A DNA stretch of 15,523 bases from an uncultured Oscillospiraceae bacterium (GTDB lineage Bacteria; Bacillota; Clostridia; Oscillospirales; Ruminococcaceae). Below are positions 7,139 through 13,609 of the stretch, in pieces. The first letter of the stretch is position 1. Each line of letters opens with the position of its first letter. Location: positions 1 through 15,523 of the forward strand of contig URGQ01000034.1 of the NCBI GenBank assembly GCA_900547385.1, given 5' to 3'. A model generated the notes under the pieces. That model was not told the origin of the DNA and did not search any database. It was given only the letters and a program-made list of their open reading frames with translations. Position numbers and translations under genes: made by a program.

Positions 7139-7690
7139 GTTACTTTTCTGTGAAGAAAAGTAACCAAAAGTCATTCAGGGCTGCGCCCTGAAAACCCGGT
7201 CGCCCTGCTGCGCTGGATACGAATTTATTTTTAGGCTGCCGCCCAAAAACAAATCCGTACTGCACGCAGATGGGCTTAAAAAGAGCCTGCGGCGCATTTT
7301 TATCGCCGCTGCGCTGGAGCGCAGAACGGCGAACCACCACCCCTGTCCCCTCCTCAAAGGAGGGGAACTATGGGGCGGGAAAACAGATACTTTAAGGTCG
7401 GCGGCTTGCGGTTTTTGCAAGCCCTAACACCCCGAGAGCGTTGTTCTCGGTTTATAGTTACCAACCCATCCGGGCCCCTTTCCCGCCATCGGGAAAGGGG
7501 GTGGGGGGAAAGGGCAGATACGCCCGTGGCTACCTTGGGAGCGATTCTGTGCGCAGTACGGATTGATTTTGGACTGCCGTCAAAAATCAATCCGTATCCA
7601 GCACAGCCAGCGACAGGGGTCTTGGGGCAGAGCCCCAAGCGTGTTTTGGTTCCTTTTACACGAGTAAAAGGAACCCCCCGCCGGGTAGGC
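7139..7690. repeat. Long hairpin-mosaic intergenic repeat, copy B, with inverted three-hairpin ends
   Basis: Left end, forward: stem GTTACTTTTC/GAAAAGTAAC (7139-7164), CAAAA, stem TTCAGGGC/GCCCTGAA (7174-7192), then a hairpin bounded by GGATACG and ATCCGTAC (7215-7260). Right end, in reverse order and orientation: GTACGGATT hairpin ending ATCCGTATCC (7556-7598), stem CTTGGGGC/GCCCCAAG (7621-7639), stem GGTTCCTTTTAC/GTAAAAGGAACC (7648-7675). The same three modules therefore face each other as imperfect terminal inverted repeats of about 120 bp. The interior has the core shared with copy A: TCGCCG/CGGCGA around GCGCT/AGCGC (7303-7332), CCCCTCC/GGAGGGG (7347-7365), and CCCCTTTCCCG/CGGGAAAGGGG (7475-7500). 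No transposase or credible protein is present. The remaining sequence from 6985 to 7138 and from 7691 to 7770 shows no gene. Confidence 0.8.
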
Positions 7691-7770
7691 GTACTAATTA
7701 AGTCTATTATAAGGCTTACGCCACCGGAGGTGATAACAGACTTTTTAACAAGCGCCCCCGTTCGGCGCAC

Positions 7771-7809
7771 AAAAACTCCCCCGACCATTCCGGCAGGGGG
7801 AGCTGTTTT
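7771..7809. terminator. Intrinsic terminator of the hydrogenase operon
   Basis: CTCCCCC (7776-7782) pairs with GGGGGAG (7796-7802). On the minus strand a T-run follows directly (complement of AAAAA, 7775-7771), which places it 19 bases after the hndD stop. A T-run on the plus side (7805-7809) makes it usable in both directions. It is a sequence relative of the ricT terminator at 3726-3752. Confidence 0.85.
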
Positions 7810-7820
7810 TGCATATGTGA

Positions 7821-9569
7821 TCAGTTCTTCCCGTACAGCCCGCGCTTTACATAGGTGGTGTGCAGGATATGGTGCGCCAGGTGGCTGCCCGGCTCGCCCA
7901 AATACTCCGCGTACAGCTCCTTCACCACGGGGTTCTCGTGGCTCTTGCGCAGGGTCATGGCCTCATCTTCGCTATACAGGGCCGCCGCGCGCAAGGAACG
8001 CAGATCGGTGAAATTGCGCACATCGCCGCTCTGATGGGGCTGGCCGCCGCCGTTGACGCACCCGCCGGGGCAGGCCATCACTTCCACAAAGTGATACTCC
8101 GCCTCGCCGCTCTTGATGCGGTCTAAGAGCTTCGCCGCGTTGGCAAGTCCGCTGGTCACGGCAACCCTTACCTTGGTGCCGGCCAGGTCGTACTCCGCCT
8201 CCTTGATGCCCGCAATGCCGCGGACCTCCTGGAATTCGGGCCGTGCCAGCTCCTTGCCGGTCACGATCTCGGAAACGGTACGCAGGGCCGCCTCCATTAC
8301 GCCGCCGGTCGCGCCAAAGATATGTCCCGCGCCGGAAGCAATGCCGAAGATGGGGTCAAACTCCTCATCGGGCAGCTCATTGAACATTATACCCGCCCGG
8401 CGGATCATATCCGCCAGCTCCCGGGTGGTGATGGAAATATCCACATCGGGCAGGCCCACGGCGCTCTGGCCCTCGCGGCCGATCTCAAACTTCTTGGCGG
8501 TGCAGGGCATCACGCTCACCACCACGATGTTCTTGGGGTCCAGCCCCGCCTTCTGGGCGTAATAGGTCTTGATCAGCGCGCCGAACATCTGCTGCGGGCT
8601 CTTGCAGGAGGAAAGGTTCTCCACAAATTCGGGGTAATAGTGCTCGCAGAACTTGATCCAGCCGGGAGAGCAGCTGGTGATCAGCGGCAGAGGGCCTCCT
8701 TCCTTCAGTCGGTGCAGCAGCTCGGTGCCCTCCTCCATGATGGTCACATCGGCGGCGGTATCCACATCAAATACCTGGTCGAAGCCCAACCGGCGCAGGG
8801 CGGCCACCAGCTTGCCCTCCACATTGGTGCCTATCGGCATCCCGAAGCACTCGCCCAGCTGGGCGCGCACGCTGGGCGCCGGTCCCACGATGACCGTCTT
8901 GGTCGGGTCGTTCAGCGCAGCCCACACCTTGTCGGTGTCGTCCCGCTCCCGCAGGGCAGCGGTGGGGCACACGGCGGTGCACTGGCCGCAGGCCACACAG
9001 GCCGTCTCGGAAAGCGGCATATCAAAGGCGCAGGCGATGTGGGTGTCATAGCCGCGCTCGCAGGTCTCTATCACACCCGCATACTGGTTCTTTTGGCACA
9101 CGGCCACACAGCGGCGGCACAGGATACACTTGCTGTTATCCCGTACCAGGTGGGGCATGGAGGCGTCGGTGTGGTAGCCCTGGTCCTTCTTGGTAAAGCG
9201 GTTCATATCCACGCCGTATTCCCGGCACAGCTGCTGCAGCTCGCAGTCGGTGCTGCGGGTGCAGGAAAGGCAATCGGTGCGGTGGGTGGAAAGGATCAGC
9301 TCCAGCGTGGTGCGGCGGTACCTTTGCAGGGCGGGGGTGTTAGTAAAAACCTCCATGCCCTCGCCCACCGGCATCACGCAGGCGGCGGCCAGGCCGCGGG
9401 CACCCTTTACCTCGCATACGCAGATGCGGCAGGCGCCGATGGCGTTGATCTCCTTGAGATAGCACAAAGTGGGGATGCGGATGCCGGCCAGATGCGCGGC
9501 CTCCAGTATGGTGGCGCCCTCGGGAGCGACCACGGGAATGTTATTGATCTTGAGATTTACGGTATTCAT
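7821..9569 (-). CDS. hndD: [FeFe]-hydrogenase catalytic subunit of an NAD(P)-linked, probably electron-bifurcating hydrogenase
   Basis: The 582-residue H-cluster subunit reduces protons or oxidises H2. The domain order is that of group A3 enzymes. An N-terminal plant-type [2Fe-2S] domain comes first (Cys36, 47, 50, 64). Next is a His-Cys3 [4Fe-4S] site (His96, Cys100, 103, 109). Two [4Fe-4S] ferredoxin clusters follow (Cys148, 151, 154, 201 and Cys158, 191, 194, 197). The H domain has its three signatures TSCSPGW (298-304), MPCTAKK (354-360) and EVMACPGGCVNGGGQP (496-511), with H-cluster ligands Cys300, 356, 500 and 504. A small-subunit-like tail (about 535-582) ends the chain. AAAGGAG lies upstream of the ATG and hndC ends 17 bases before it. 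It is cytosolic, with no signal peptide. The H-cluster loop reads TSCSP, whereas many active enzymes have TSCCP. The maturation genes hydE/F/G are not in the window. Confidence 0.95.
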   Translation of the reverse strand: MNTVNLKINNIPVVAPEGATILEAAHLAGIRIPTLCYLKEINAIGACRICVCEVKGARGLAAACVMPVGEGMEVFTNTPALQRYRRTTLELILSTHRTDCLSCTRSTDCELQQLCREYGVDMNRFTKKDQGYHTDASMPHLVRDNSKCILCRRCVAVCQKNQYAGVIETCERGYDTHIACAFDMPLSETACVACGQCTAVCPTAALRERDDTDKVWAALNDPTKTVIVGPAPSVRAQLGECFGMPIGTNVEGKLVAALRRLGFDQVFDVDTAADVTIMEEGTELLHRLKEGGPLPLITSCSPGWIKFCEHYYPEFVENLSSCKSPQQMFGALIKTYYAQKAGLDPKNIVVVSVMPCTAKKFEIGREGQSAVGLPDVDISITTRELADMIRRAGIMFNELPDEEFDPIFGIASGAGHIFGATGGVMEAALRTVSEIVTGKELARPEFQEVRGIAGIKEAEYDLAGTKVRVAVTSGLANAAKLLDRIKSGEAEYHFVEVMACPGGCVNGGGQPHQSGDVRNFTDLRSLRAAALYSEDEAMTLRKSHENPVVKELYAEYLGEPGSHLAHHILHTTYVKRGLYGKN

Positions 9570-9586
9570 TGTCGGTCACTCCTTTC

Positions 9587-11383
9587 TTATCGTTTTACAA
9601 TGGCGTTAAAGCGGCAGGTCTCCATGCAGGCGCCGCACTTGATGCACTTACGGGTATCGATCTGGTGAGGCTTTCTTACCTCGCCGGAGATCGCATTGAC
9701 GGGGCAGGCACGGGCGCAGGCGGTGCAGCCCTTGCACTTGTCCTCCTCGATGACGAACCGCACCAGCCGCTTGCAAACGCCGGCGGGGCAGCGTTTTTCG
9801 ATGCAGTGTGCCTCGTACTCGTCACGGAAATAATGCAGGGTGGAAAGCACGGGGTTGGGGGCAGACTGTCCCAGCGCGCACAGGCTGTTGGCCTTGATGT
9901 AGTAGCACAGCTCCTCCATCTCGCGCAGTAGCTCCACGGTGCCGTTGCCGGCCGTGATCTGCTCCAGCATCTCCAGCAGGCGCCGGGTGCCCACACGGCA
10001 GGGCGTGCACTTGCCGCAGCTCTCGTCCACGGTAAATTCCAGGAAGAACTTCGCGATATCCACCATGCAGGTGTCCTCGTCCATCACAATCAGACCGCCG
10101 GAGCCCATCATGGAGCCGATGGCGATGAGGTTATCATAGTCGATGGGGGTATCAATAAGGGAAGCGGGAATACAGCCGCCGGAGGGGCCGCCGGTCTGCG
10201 CCGCCTTAAACTTCTTGCCGTTGGGGATGCCGCCGCCGATATCCTCGACGATCTCCCGCAGGGTGGTGCCCATGGGGATCTCCACCAGGCCGGTGTTGTT
10301 GATCTTACCCACCAGGCAGAAAACCTTGGTGCCCTTGCTGCGCTCGGTGCCCATGCTGGCAAACCAGTCGGCGCCGTTCAGGATAATGCGGGGAATATTG
10401 GCCCAGGTCTCCACATTATTCAGGATGGTGGGCACGCCAAAGAGGCCCTTGACCGCCGGGAACGGCGGACGGGGACGGGGCTCGCCGCGGTGGCCTTCGA
10501 TGGAGGTCATCAGCGCAGTCTCCTCGCCGCAGACGAAGGCGCCGGAGCCCAGGCGCAGCTCAATATCAAAGGCAAAGCCGGTGCCGAAGATATCGTCACC
10601 CAAAAAGCCGTATTCACGGGCCTGCTTAATGGCGATCTGCAAACGGTGGATGGCAATGGGGTACTCGGCACGGACATAGATATAGCCCTGGTGCGCGCCG
10701 ATGGCGTAGCCGGCAATGGTCATGGCCTCCAGCACCACATGGGGGTCGCCCTCCAGCACGGAGCGGTCCATAAACGCGCCGGGGTCGCCCTCATCGGCGT
10801 TGCAGCAGACATACTTCACATCGCCGCGGCTCTGCCGGGCAAAGAACCACTTCTGCCCGGTGGGGAAGCCGCCGCCGCCGCGCCCGCGCAGGCCGCTGTC
10901 CTTGATGGTCTGGATGACCTCATCGGGGGTCATCCCCGTCAGCACACGGCCCAGTGCCTCGTAGCCATCCATGGCTATGTATTCATCAATATTCTCGGGG
11001 TTGATGACACCGCAGTTGCGCAGGGCCACGCGGTGCTGCTTTTCGTAGAATTTGGTGTGGTTCAGGTTCTTGATGGTCTTATCATCCACCACAGTCTCCT
11101 GGTACAGCAGGCGGGTGACGATGCGGCCCTTGAGGATATGCTCCTCCACGATCTCGGGGATATCCGCCTCGGTCACATGGCTGTAAAAGCAGCCCTCGGG
11201 GTACACTACCACCACGGGGCCCAGGGCGCACAGGCCAAAGCAGCCGGTCTTAATGACCTGCACCTCGCCCAACAGGCCCTTTTCCTCCAGCTCCCGGTTC
11301 AGCTCATCAATGAGTGCCTGGGAATGGGAGGAGCTGCAGCCGGTACCGCCGCACACCAGGATGTGTGTTCTTGCTATCGCCAT
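9587..11383 (-). CDS. hndC: NAD(P)H-oxidising flavoprotein subunit of the [FeFe]-hydrogenase (NuoF-like, HndC/HydB)
   Basis: A 598-residue NuoF-type subunit that exchanges electrons between NAD(P)H via FMN and the FeS chain; in bifurcating relatives it is the bifurcation site. Domains: an N-terminal thioredoxin-like [2Fe-2S] domain (Cys11, 16, 48, 52); the FMN/NAD core with GRGGGGFPTG (167-176) and CNADEGDPG (194-202); an SLBB-type segment; the NuoF [4Fe-4S] site ESCGKCTPC (Cys456, 459, 462 plus Cys502); and a C-terminal two-cluster ferredoxin domain (Cys550, 553, 556, 560 and 580, 583, 586, 590). The extra N- and C-terminal domains separate it from plain complex I NuoF and match HndC/HydB. 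AAGGAGG precedes the ATG. It sits between hndB (15 bases) and hndD (17 bases) in one operon. Confidence 0.95.
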   Translation of the reverse strand: MAIARTHILVCGGTGCSSSHSQALIDELNRELEEKGLLGEVQVIKTGCFGLCALGPVVVVYPEGCFYSHVTEADIPEIVEEHILKGRIVTRLLYQETVVDDKTIKNLNHTKFYEKQHRVALRNCGVINPENIDEYIAMDGYEALGRVLTGMTPDEVIQTIKDSGLRGRGGGGFPTGQKWFFARQSRGDVKYVCCNADEGDPGAFMDRSVLEGDPHVVLEAMTIAGYAIGAHQGYIYVRAEYPIAIHRLQIAIKQAREYGFLGDDIFGTGFAFDIELRLGSGAFVCGEETALMTSIEGHRGEPRPRPPFPAVKGLFGVPTILNNVETWANIPRIILNGADWFASMGTERSKGTKVFCLVGKINNTGLVEIPMGTTLREIVEDIGGGIPNGKKFKAAQTGGPSGGCIPASLIDTPIDYDNLIAIGSMMGSGGLIVMDEDTCMVDIAKFFLEFTVDESCGKCTPCRVGTRRLLEMLEQITAGNGTVELLREMEELCYYIKANSLCALGQSAPNPVLSTLHYFRDEYEAHCIEKRCPAGVCKRLVRFVIEEDKCKGCTACARACPVNAISGEVRKPHQIDTRKCIKCGACMETCRFNAIVKR

Positions 11384-11398
11384 TGGTTTTTGTCCTCC

Positions 11399-11770
11399 TT
11401 ATTCCATGTAGGCGCCCACGGTGTACTCGGTCACCGGGCTGCCGTTTACCAGATGTTCGGTCACAATGCGGGAGACCTTCTCGGGGGTCATCTTCACATA
11501 GGTCACCTTTTCCTTGCCGGGCTGGAACACCTCCACAATGGGCTCCAGCTTGCACATGCCGATGCATCCGGCCTGGGTCACTACCACATCCTTCAGTCCG
11601 CGGCGGTTCACTTCCTCCACAAAGGCAGTCAGCACCGGGCGGGCCCCGGCGGCGATGCCGCAGGTAGCCATGCCTACCACTACACGGGTGGCGGTGCTGT
11701 TATCCTGCCGCATGGCTACATTATTTTTCATCCGCTCCCGCAGGGCGGCCAGCTCTTCCAGAGATTTCAT
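11399..11770 (-). CDS. hndB: Thioredoxin-like [2Fe-2S] ferredoxin-domain subunit of the hydrogenase (HndB)
   Basis: A 123-residue protein with a short N-terminal helix (LEELAALRERMKNNV) and a thioredoxin-like ferredoxin fold. It is related to the N-terminal domain of HndC. The cysteines seen are Cys37 in MATCGIAAGAR and Cys69/Cys73 in QAGCIGMC. The position four residues after the first cysteine's usual spacing partner is Ala42, so only three of the usual four cluster ligands are present. A structural role or an atypical cluster must therefore be considered. The ribosome site GGGAGGAA lies before the ATG. It lies between hndA (20 bases) and hndC (15 bases), the position of hndB in Desulfovibrio-type hndABCD operons, which supports the call despite the small size. 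Confidence 0.9.
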   Translation of the reverse strand: MKSLEELAALRERMKNNVAMRQDNSTATRVVVGMATCGIAAGARPVLTAFVEEVNRRGLKDVVVTQAGCIGMCKLEPIVEVFQPGKEKVTYVKMTPEKVSRIVTEHLVNGSPVTEYTVGAYME

Positions 11771-11790
11771 CGCTCATTCCTCCCTCTCAC

Positions 11791-12285
11791 TTACAGGTAT
11801 TTATCCAGGATCTTGTCCACCTCATCGGGGGCCAGGCGGCCGTACACATCCTCATTGATGGTCATGACCGGGGCCAGGCCGCACGCGCCGATGCAGCGGG
11901 TCGCCTCCAGCGAGAAGCGGCCGTCCGGGGTGGTGCCGCCGGGCTCTATGCCCAGCCGCTTCTGGATACGCTCCAGCACATCGCCGGCGCCCTTTACATA
12001 GCAGGCCGTGCCCATGCACACGCCAATGTTGTAGGTCCCGCGGGGATTGAGGGTAAACTGCGCATAGAAGGTCACAACACCGTAAACCTCCGCCAGCGGA
12101 ATATTGAGCTCCTCTGCGATGATGGTCTGCACCTCAATGGGCAGGTAGCCGTAAATTTCCTGCGCCCCCTGCAGCACCGGCATCAGCGCGCCCTGCTGCT
12201 CCTTGTGGGCCGCTATCAGCTCCCGCAGCGCCTTTTCCTGCTCGGTCGTCCCGTGGAACGGCACGACGGTCTTTCTTTTTGCCAT
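11791..12285 (-). CDS. hndA: NuoE-like [2Fe-2S] subunit of the [FeFe]-hydrogenase (HndA/HydC)
   Basis: A 164-residue member of the 24-kDa NuoE family that carries electrons to or from the flavin subunit. An N-terminal helical bundle contains LMPVLQGAQEIYGYLP (34-49) and VYGVVTFYAQF (67-77), both typical. The thioredoxin-like C-terminal domain binds a [2Fe-2S] cluster through Cys90, Cys95, Cys131 and Cys135 (CMGTAC and CIGAC). AAGGAGG lies 11 bases before the ATG, slightly long spacing. It is the first hydrogenase subunit gene of the operon. The 350 bases between it and the upstream ATPase gene hold a multi-hairpin element and a receiver-like fragment, so an internal promoter is possible, but none is convincing. 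Confidence 0.95.
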   Translation of the reverse strand: MAKRKTVVPFHGTTEQEKALRELIAAHKEQQGALMPVLQGAQEIYGYLPIEVQTIIAEELNIPLAEVYGVVTFYAQFTLNPRGTYNIGVCMGTACYVKGAGDVLERIQKRLGIEPGGTTPDGRFSLEATRCIGACGLAPVMTINEDVYGRLAPDEVDKILDKYL

Positions 12286-12295
12286 GAGAATGGTT

Positions 12296-12352
12296 CCTCC
12301 TTAGTTCCTTCCGGAATTGTTCCTCTATATCGTCAACTACCAGCACCTTCAT
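12296..12352 (-). pseudogene. Possible remnant of a response-regulator receiver domain (first 19 codons)
   Basis: Starting at ATG 12352 the minus strand reads MKVLVVDDIEEQFRKELRR. This is the textbook first beta strand, acidic Asp pair and first helix of a CheY-like receiver. After this point the frame runs over the hndA ribosome site and into the wrong frame of hndA, with nothing receiver-like. There is no ribosome site before the ATG. I read it as the fossil start of a deleted response-regulator gene that once lay between the ATPase gene and hndA. A chance match is possible but the VLVVDD core makes it less likely. Confidence 0.4.
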
Positions 12353-12507
12353 TTGACAAGGACACACACCTTGGCGGTGAAAACCTGTGCTGACTTGTGT
12401 CATCCTGTCGTTGCGGACTGCGCTCCATGTCGAGCGGTATTCACGCCCACAAAAAACATATGCGCTCTTGTCAGGTGAAGGTGGCGTAGTCTCTGCCATA
12501 CTCTTCC

Positions 12508-12623
12508 CGCCGGCCCCTGCAAGGCGCAGGTCCGACCCCGCAGGGCATCGGCCTGCGGCCGATGTGGTCGGGCCTCCGGCCCGCCTCTGCGGCTGCGCCG
12601 CAGCCCCTGCGGGGCAGCCGGCG
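12508..12623. repeat. Multi-arm GC-rich palindromic element between the ATPase gene and hndA
   Basis: The outer arms CGCCGGC (12508-12514) and GCCGGCG (12617-12623) enclose several perfect hairpins. They are CCTGC/GCAGG (12516-12530); CATCGGCC/GGCCGATG with loop TGC (12546-12564), itself bracketed by CCGACC/GGTCGG; CGGGCC/GGCCCG with loop TCC (12569-12583); and CTGCGGC/GCCGCAG with loop TGC (12587-12603). It lies inside the putative hydrogenase operon, 12 bases after the ATPase stop, so it will be present in the transcript. It could attenuate transcription or protect an mRNA end. There is no T-run for standard termination. The stretch from 12353 to 12507 shows no gene I can support. Confidence 0.7.
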
Positions 12624-12635
12624 CCTTTCGCGAAT

Positions 12636-13196
12636 TTACAGCTTCTCCGGGGCGGGGCAGCACTCGGCGATCCCCTCGGCCACCTGCCCGGTAATGAACG
12701 CCAGTACCTCCGGCTCCGCCAGGGAGATCTCCTCCCCCAGCACCGCGCGGTACTCCCGGGTATCAGCCGCGAACCGCGCCCCATCATAGTCAAATTCCAG
12801 CCGGAAATCCTTTTCCGGGCTGCCCCCGATGAGGGTGGCCATGGTCTGCGGCAGATCGCCCAGCGGCAGCCGGTCTATGTGGCTTATCCCAAAGCCCGCC
12901 GTCACCGTAGTGCCCACTCCCGGCGCGCTTTCCACCGTCATGGTACCGCCGGTCATTTCGGCCGCCATTTTCCACAGCGGCAGGCCCATGCCCACCCGGC
13001 GGGTGGTGCGGCTGGTATAAAAGGGGTCGGTCACCTTATGCACCGTTTCGGCGTCCATCCCGCAGCCGTCATCGGAGATCGTCACCGTCAGCCTGTCCGC
13101 GGCCGGGCGGTAACATACCGCCACCGTGATCAGGGAAGCCCCGGCTTTCACCGAGTTTTCGGCGATATCCAGGATGTTGAGCGAAAGCTCCTGCAA
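12636..13196 (-). CDS. Stand-alone histidine-kinase-type ATPase (HATPase_c) protein heading the hydrogenase operon
   Basis: A 186-residue GHKL ATPase domain protein with no sensor, membrane or dimerisation/phospho-acceptor part. Seen from the TTG start: N box LDIAENSVKAGAS (Asn14), G1 box DDGCGMD (42-48), DPFYTSR (57-63), and G2 box GMGL (69-72) followed by MTGGTMTVES. The C-terminal 85 residues are unlike kinase domains and not recognised. The start is TTG 13196, with GGGGGAG 5 bases upstream, giving MQELSLNILDIAENS; the GTG at 13202 has the ribosome site abutting it and is rejected. A sigma-A promoter (13229-13257) lies just upstream, so this is the first gene of the operon. Similar orphan ATPases occur beside hydrogenase genes in other Clostridia to my knowledge; a role as an anti-sigma-like kinase or redox-signalling partner is inference. 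Confidence 0.88.
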   Translation of the reverse strand: MQELSLNILDIAENSVKAGASLITVAVCYRPAADRLTVTISDDGCGMDAETVHKVTDPFYTSRTTRRVGMGLPLWKMAAEMTGGTMTVESAPGVGTTVTAGFGISHIDRLPLGDLPQTMATLIGGSPEKDFRLEFDYDGARFAADTREYRAVLGEEISLAEPEVLAFITGQVAEGIAECCPAPEKL

Positions 13197-13228
13197 GCGC
13201 ACTCCCCCTTATTTTAGTAACACAAAAT

Positions 13229-13257
13229 ATTGTAACAAGCCCTGTGACAAAAATCAA
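13229..13257 (-). promoter_or_regulatory. Sigma-A type promoter for the ATPase-hndABCD operon
   Basis: On the minus strand TTGATT (13257-13252) is followed after exactly 17 bases by TACAAT (13234-13229). Transcription would begin near 13222, about 26 bases before the TTG start. Two TGTNACA palindromes (13243-13249 and 13231-13237) lie in the spacer and over the -10 box, spaced 12 bases apart, and could bind a regulator. I could not match them to the Rex consensus. Confidence 0.7.
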
Positions 13258-13411
13258 CATTCTTTTTATCGAATTCCCTTTTGGTTGCGCATTTTCTACA
13301 CGGCGGCCCGGATTCGGCGGTTTTAGCGGGGTTTCATTGTATATTCCTTGTGCTTTCTCCACAAAATAAAATTGGATCTTAACATCCCAAATTCCACGCA
13401 AAGGAGCGAGT

Positions 13412-13606
13412 ATGATGAAGGTAACATTGGATCACGAGGGCTGCATCGGCTGCGGGCTGTGCGTTTCCACCTGCCCGGCGGTTTTCGGCCTGGCGGCGGA
13501 TGGCAAAGCGGAGGTGGTGCAGACCCCCATCTCCGAGGAGGAGAAGGACGGTGCCCGGCTTTCGGCGGAAAACTGCCCGGTCAGCGTGATAGAGGCGGAG
13601 GAATAA
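13412..13606 (+). CDS. Small one-cluster [4Fe-4S] ferredoxin
   Basis: A 64-residue acidic ferredoxin. Cluster ligands are Cys11, Cys14 and Cys17 (CIGCGLC) with the distant Cys55 in ENCPVSVI. Cys21 (TCP) occupies the place that serves a second cluster in two-cluster ferredoxins, and the rest of that second site is absent. The insert between the motifs is of the single-cluster type. AAAGGAG lies 5 bases before ATG 13412; ATG 13415 is an equal alternative. It is divergent from the hydrogenase operon, with 215 bases between, so it is a likely low-potential electron donor or acceptor for HndABCD or another oxidoreductase. That partnership is inferred from position only. Confidence 0.92.
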   Translation: MMKVTLDHEGCIGCGLCVSTCPAVFGLAADGKAEVVQTPISEEEKDGARLSAENCPVSVIEAEE

Positions 13607-13609
13607 TTG

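Noticed and set aside
4888..7420. Minus-strand open frames in both long repeats that share the peptide HSSPPLRRGQGWWFA and AIKMRR
   Set aside because: The shared peptide is the translation of the conserved hairpin core. Differences between copies are paired stem changes rather than mainly synonymous third-position changes, and there is no good ribosome site.
3502..7800. CRISPR array or rRNA/tRNA remnants in the hairpin-rich gaps
   Set aside because: No regularly spaced identical repeats with unique spacers, no tRNA-like arms with TTC and CCA features, and no recognisable rRNA sequence.
8322..12001. 448- and 503-codon plus-strand open frames
   Set aside because: They lie antisense to the hnd genes, have compositionally odd His/Gly/Ala-rich products and match nothing I recognise.
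12134..12793. 219-codon minus-strand frame containing the receiver-like fragment
   Set aside because: As a whole it overlaps hndA and the ATPase gene in other frames and crosses the palindromic element; only the 19-codon MKVLVVDD segment is noteworthy.
13217..13257. Rex (NADH-sensing repressor) operator at the hydrogenase promoter
   Set aside because: TTGTTAC and TTGTCAC half-sites are present, but the inverted second half expected for TTGTTAA-N4-TTAACAA is not.
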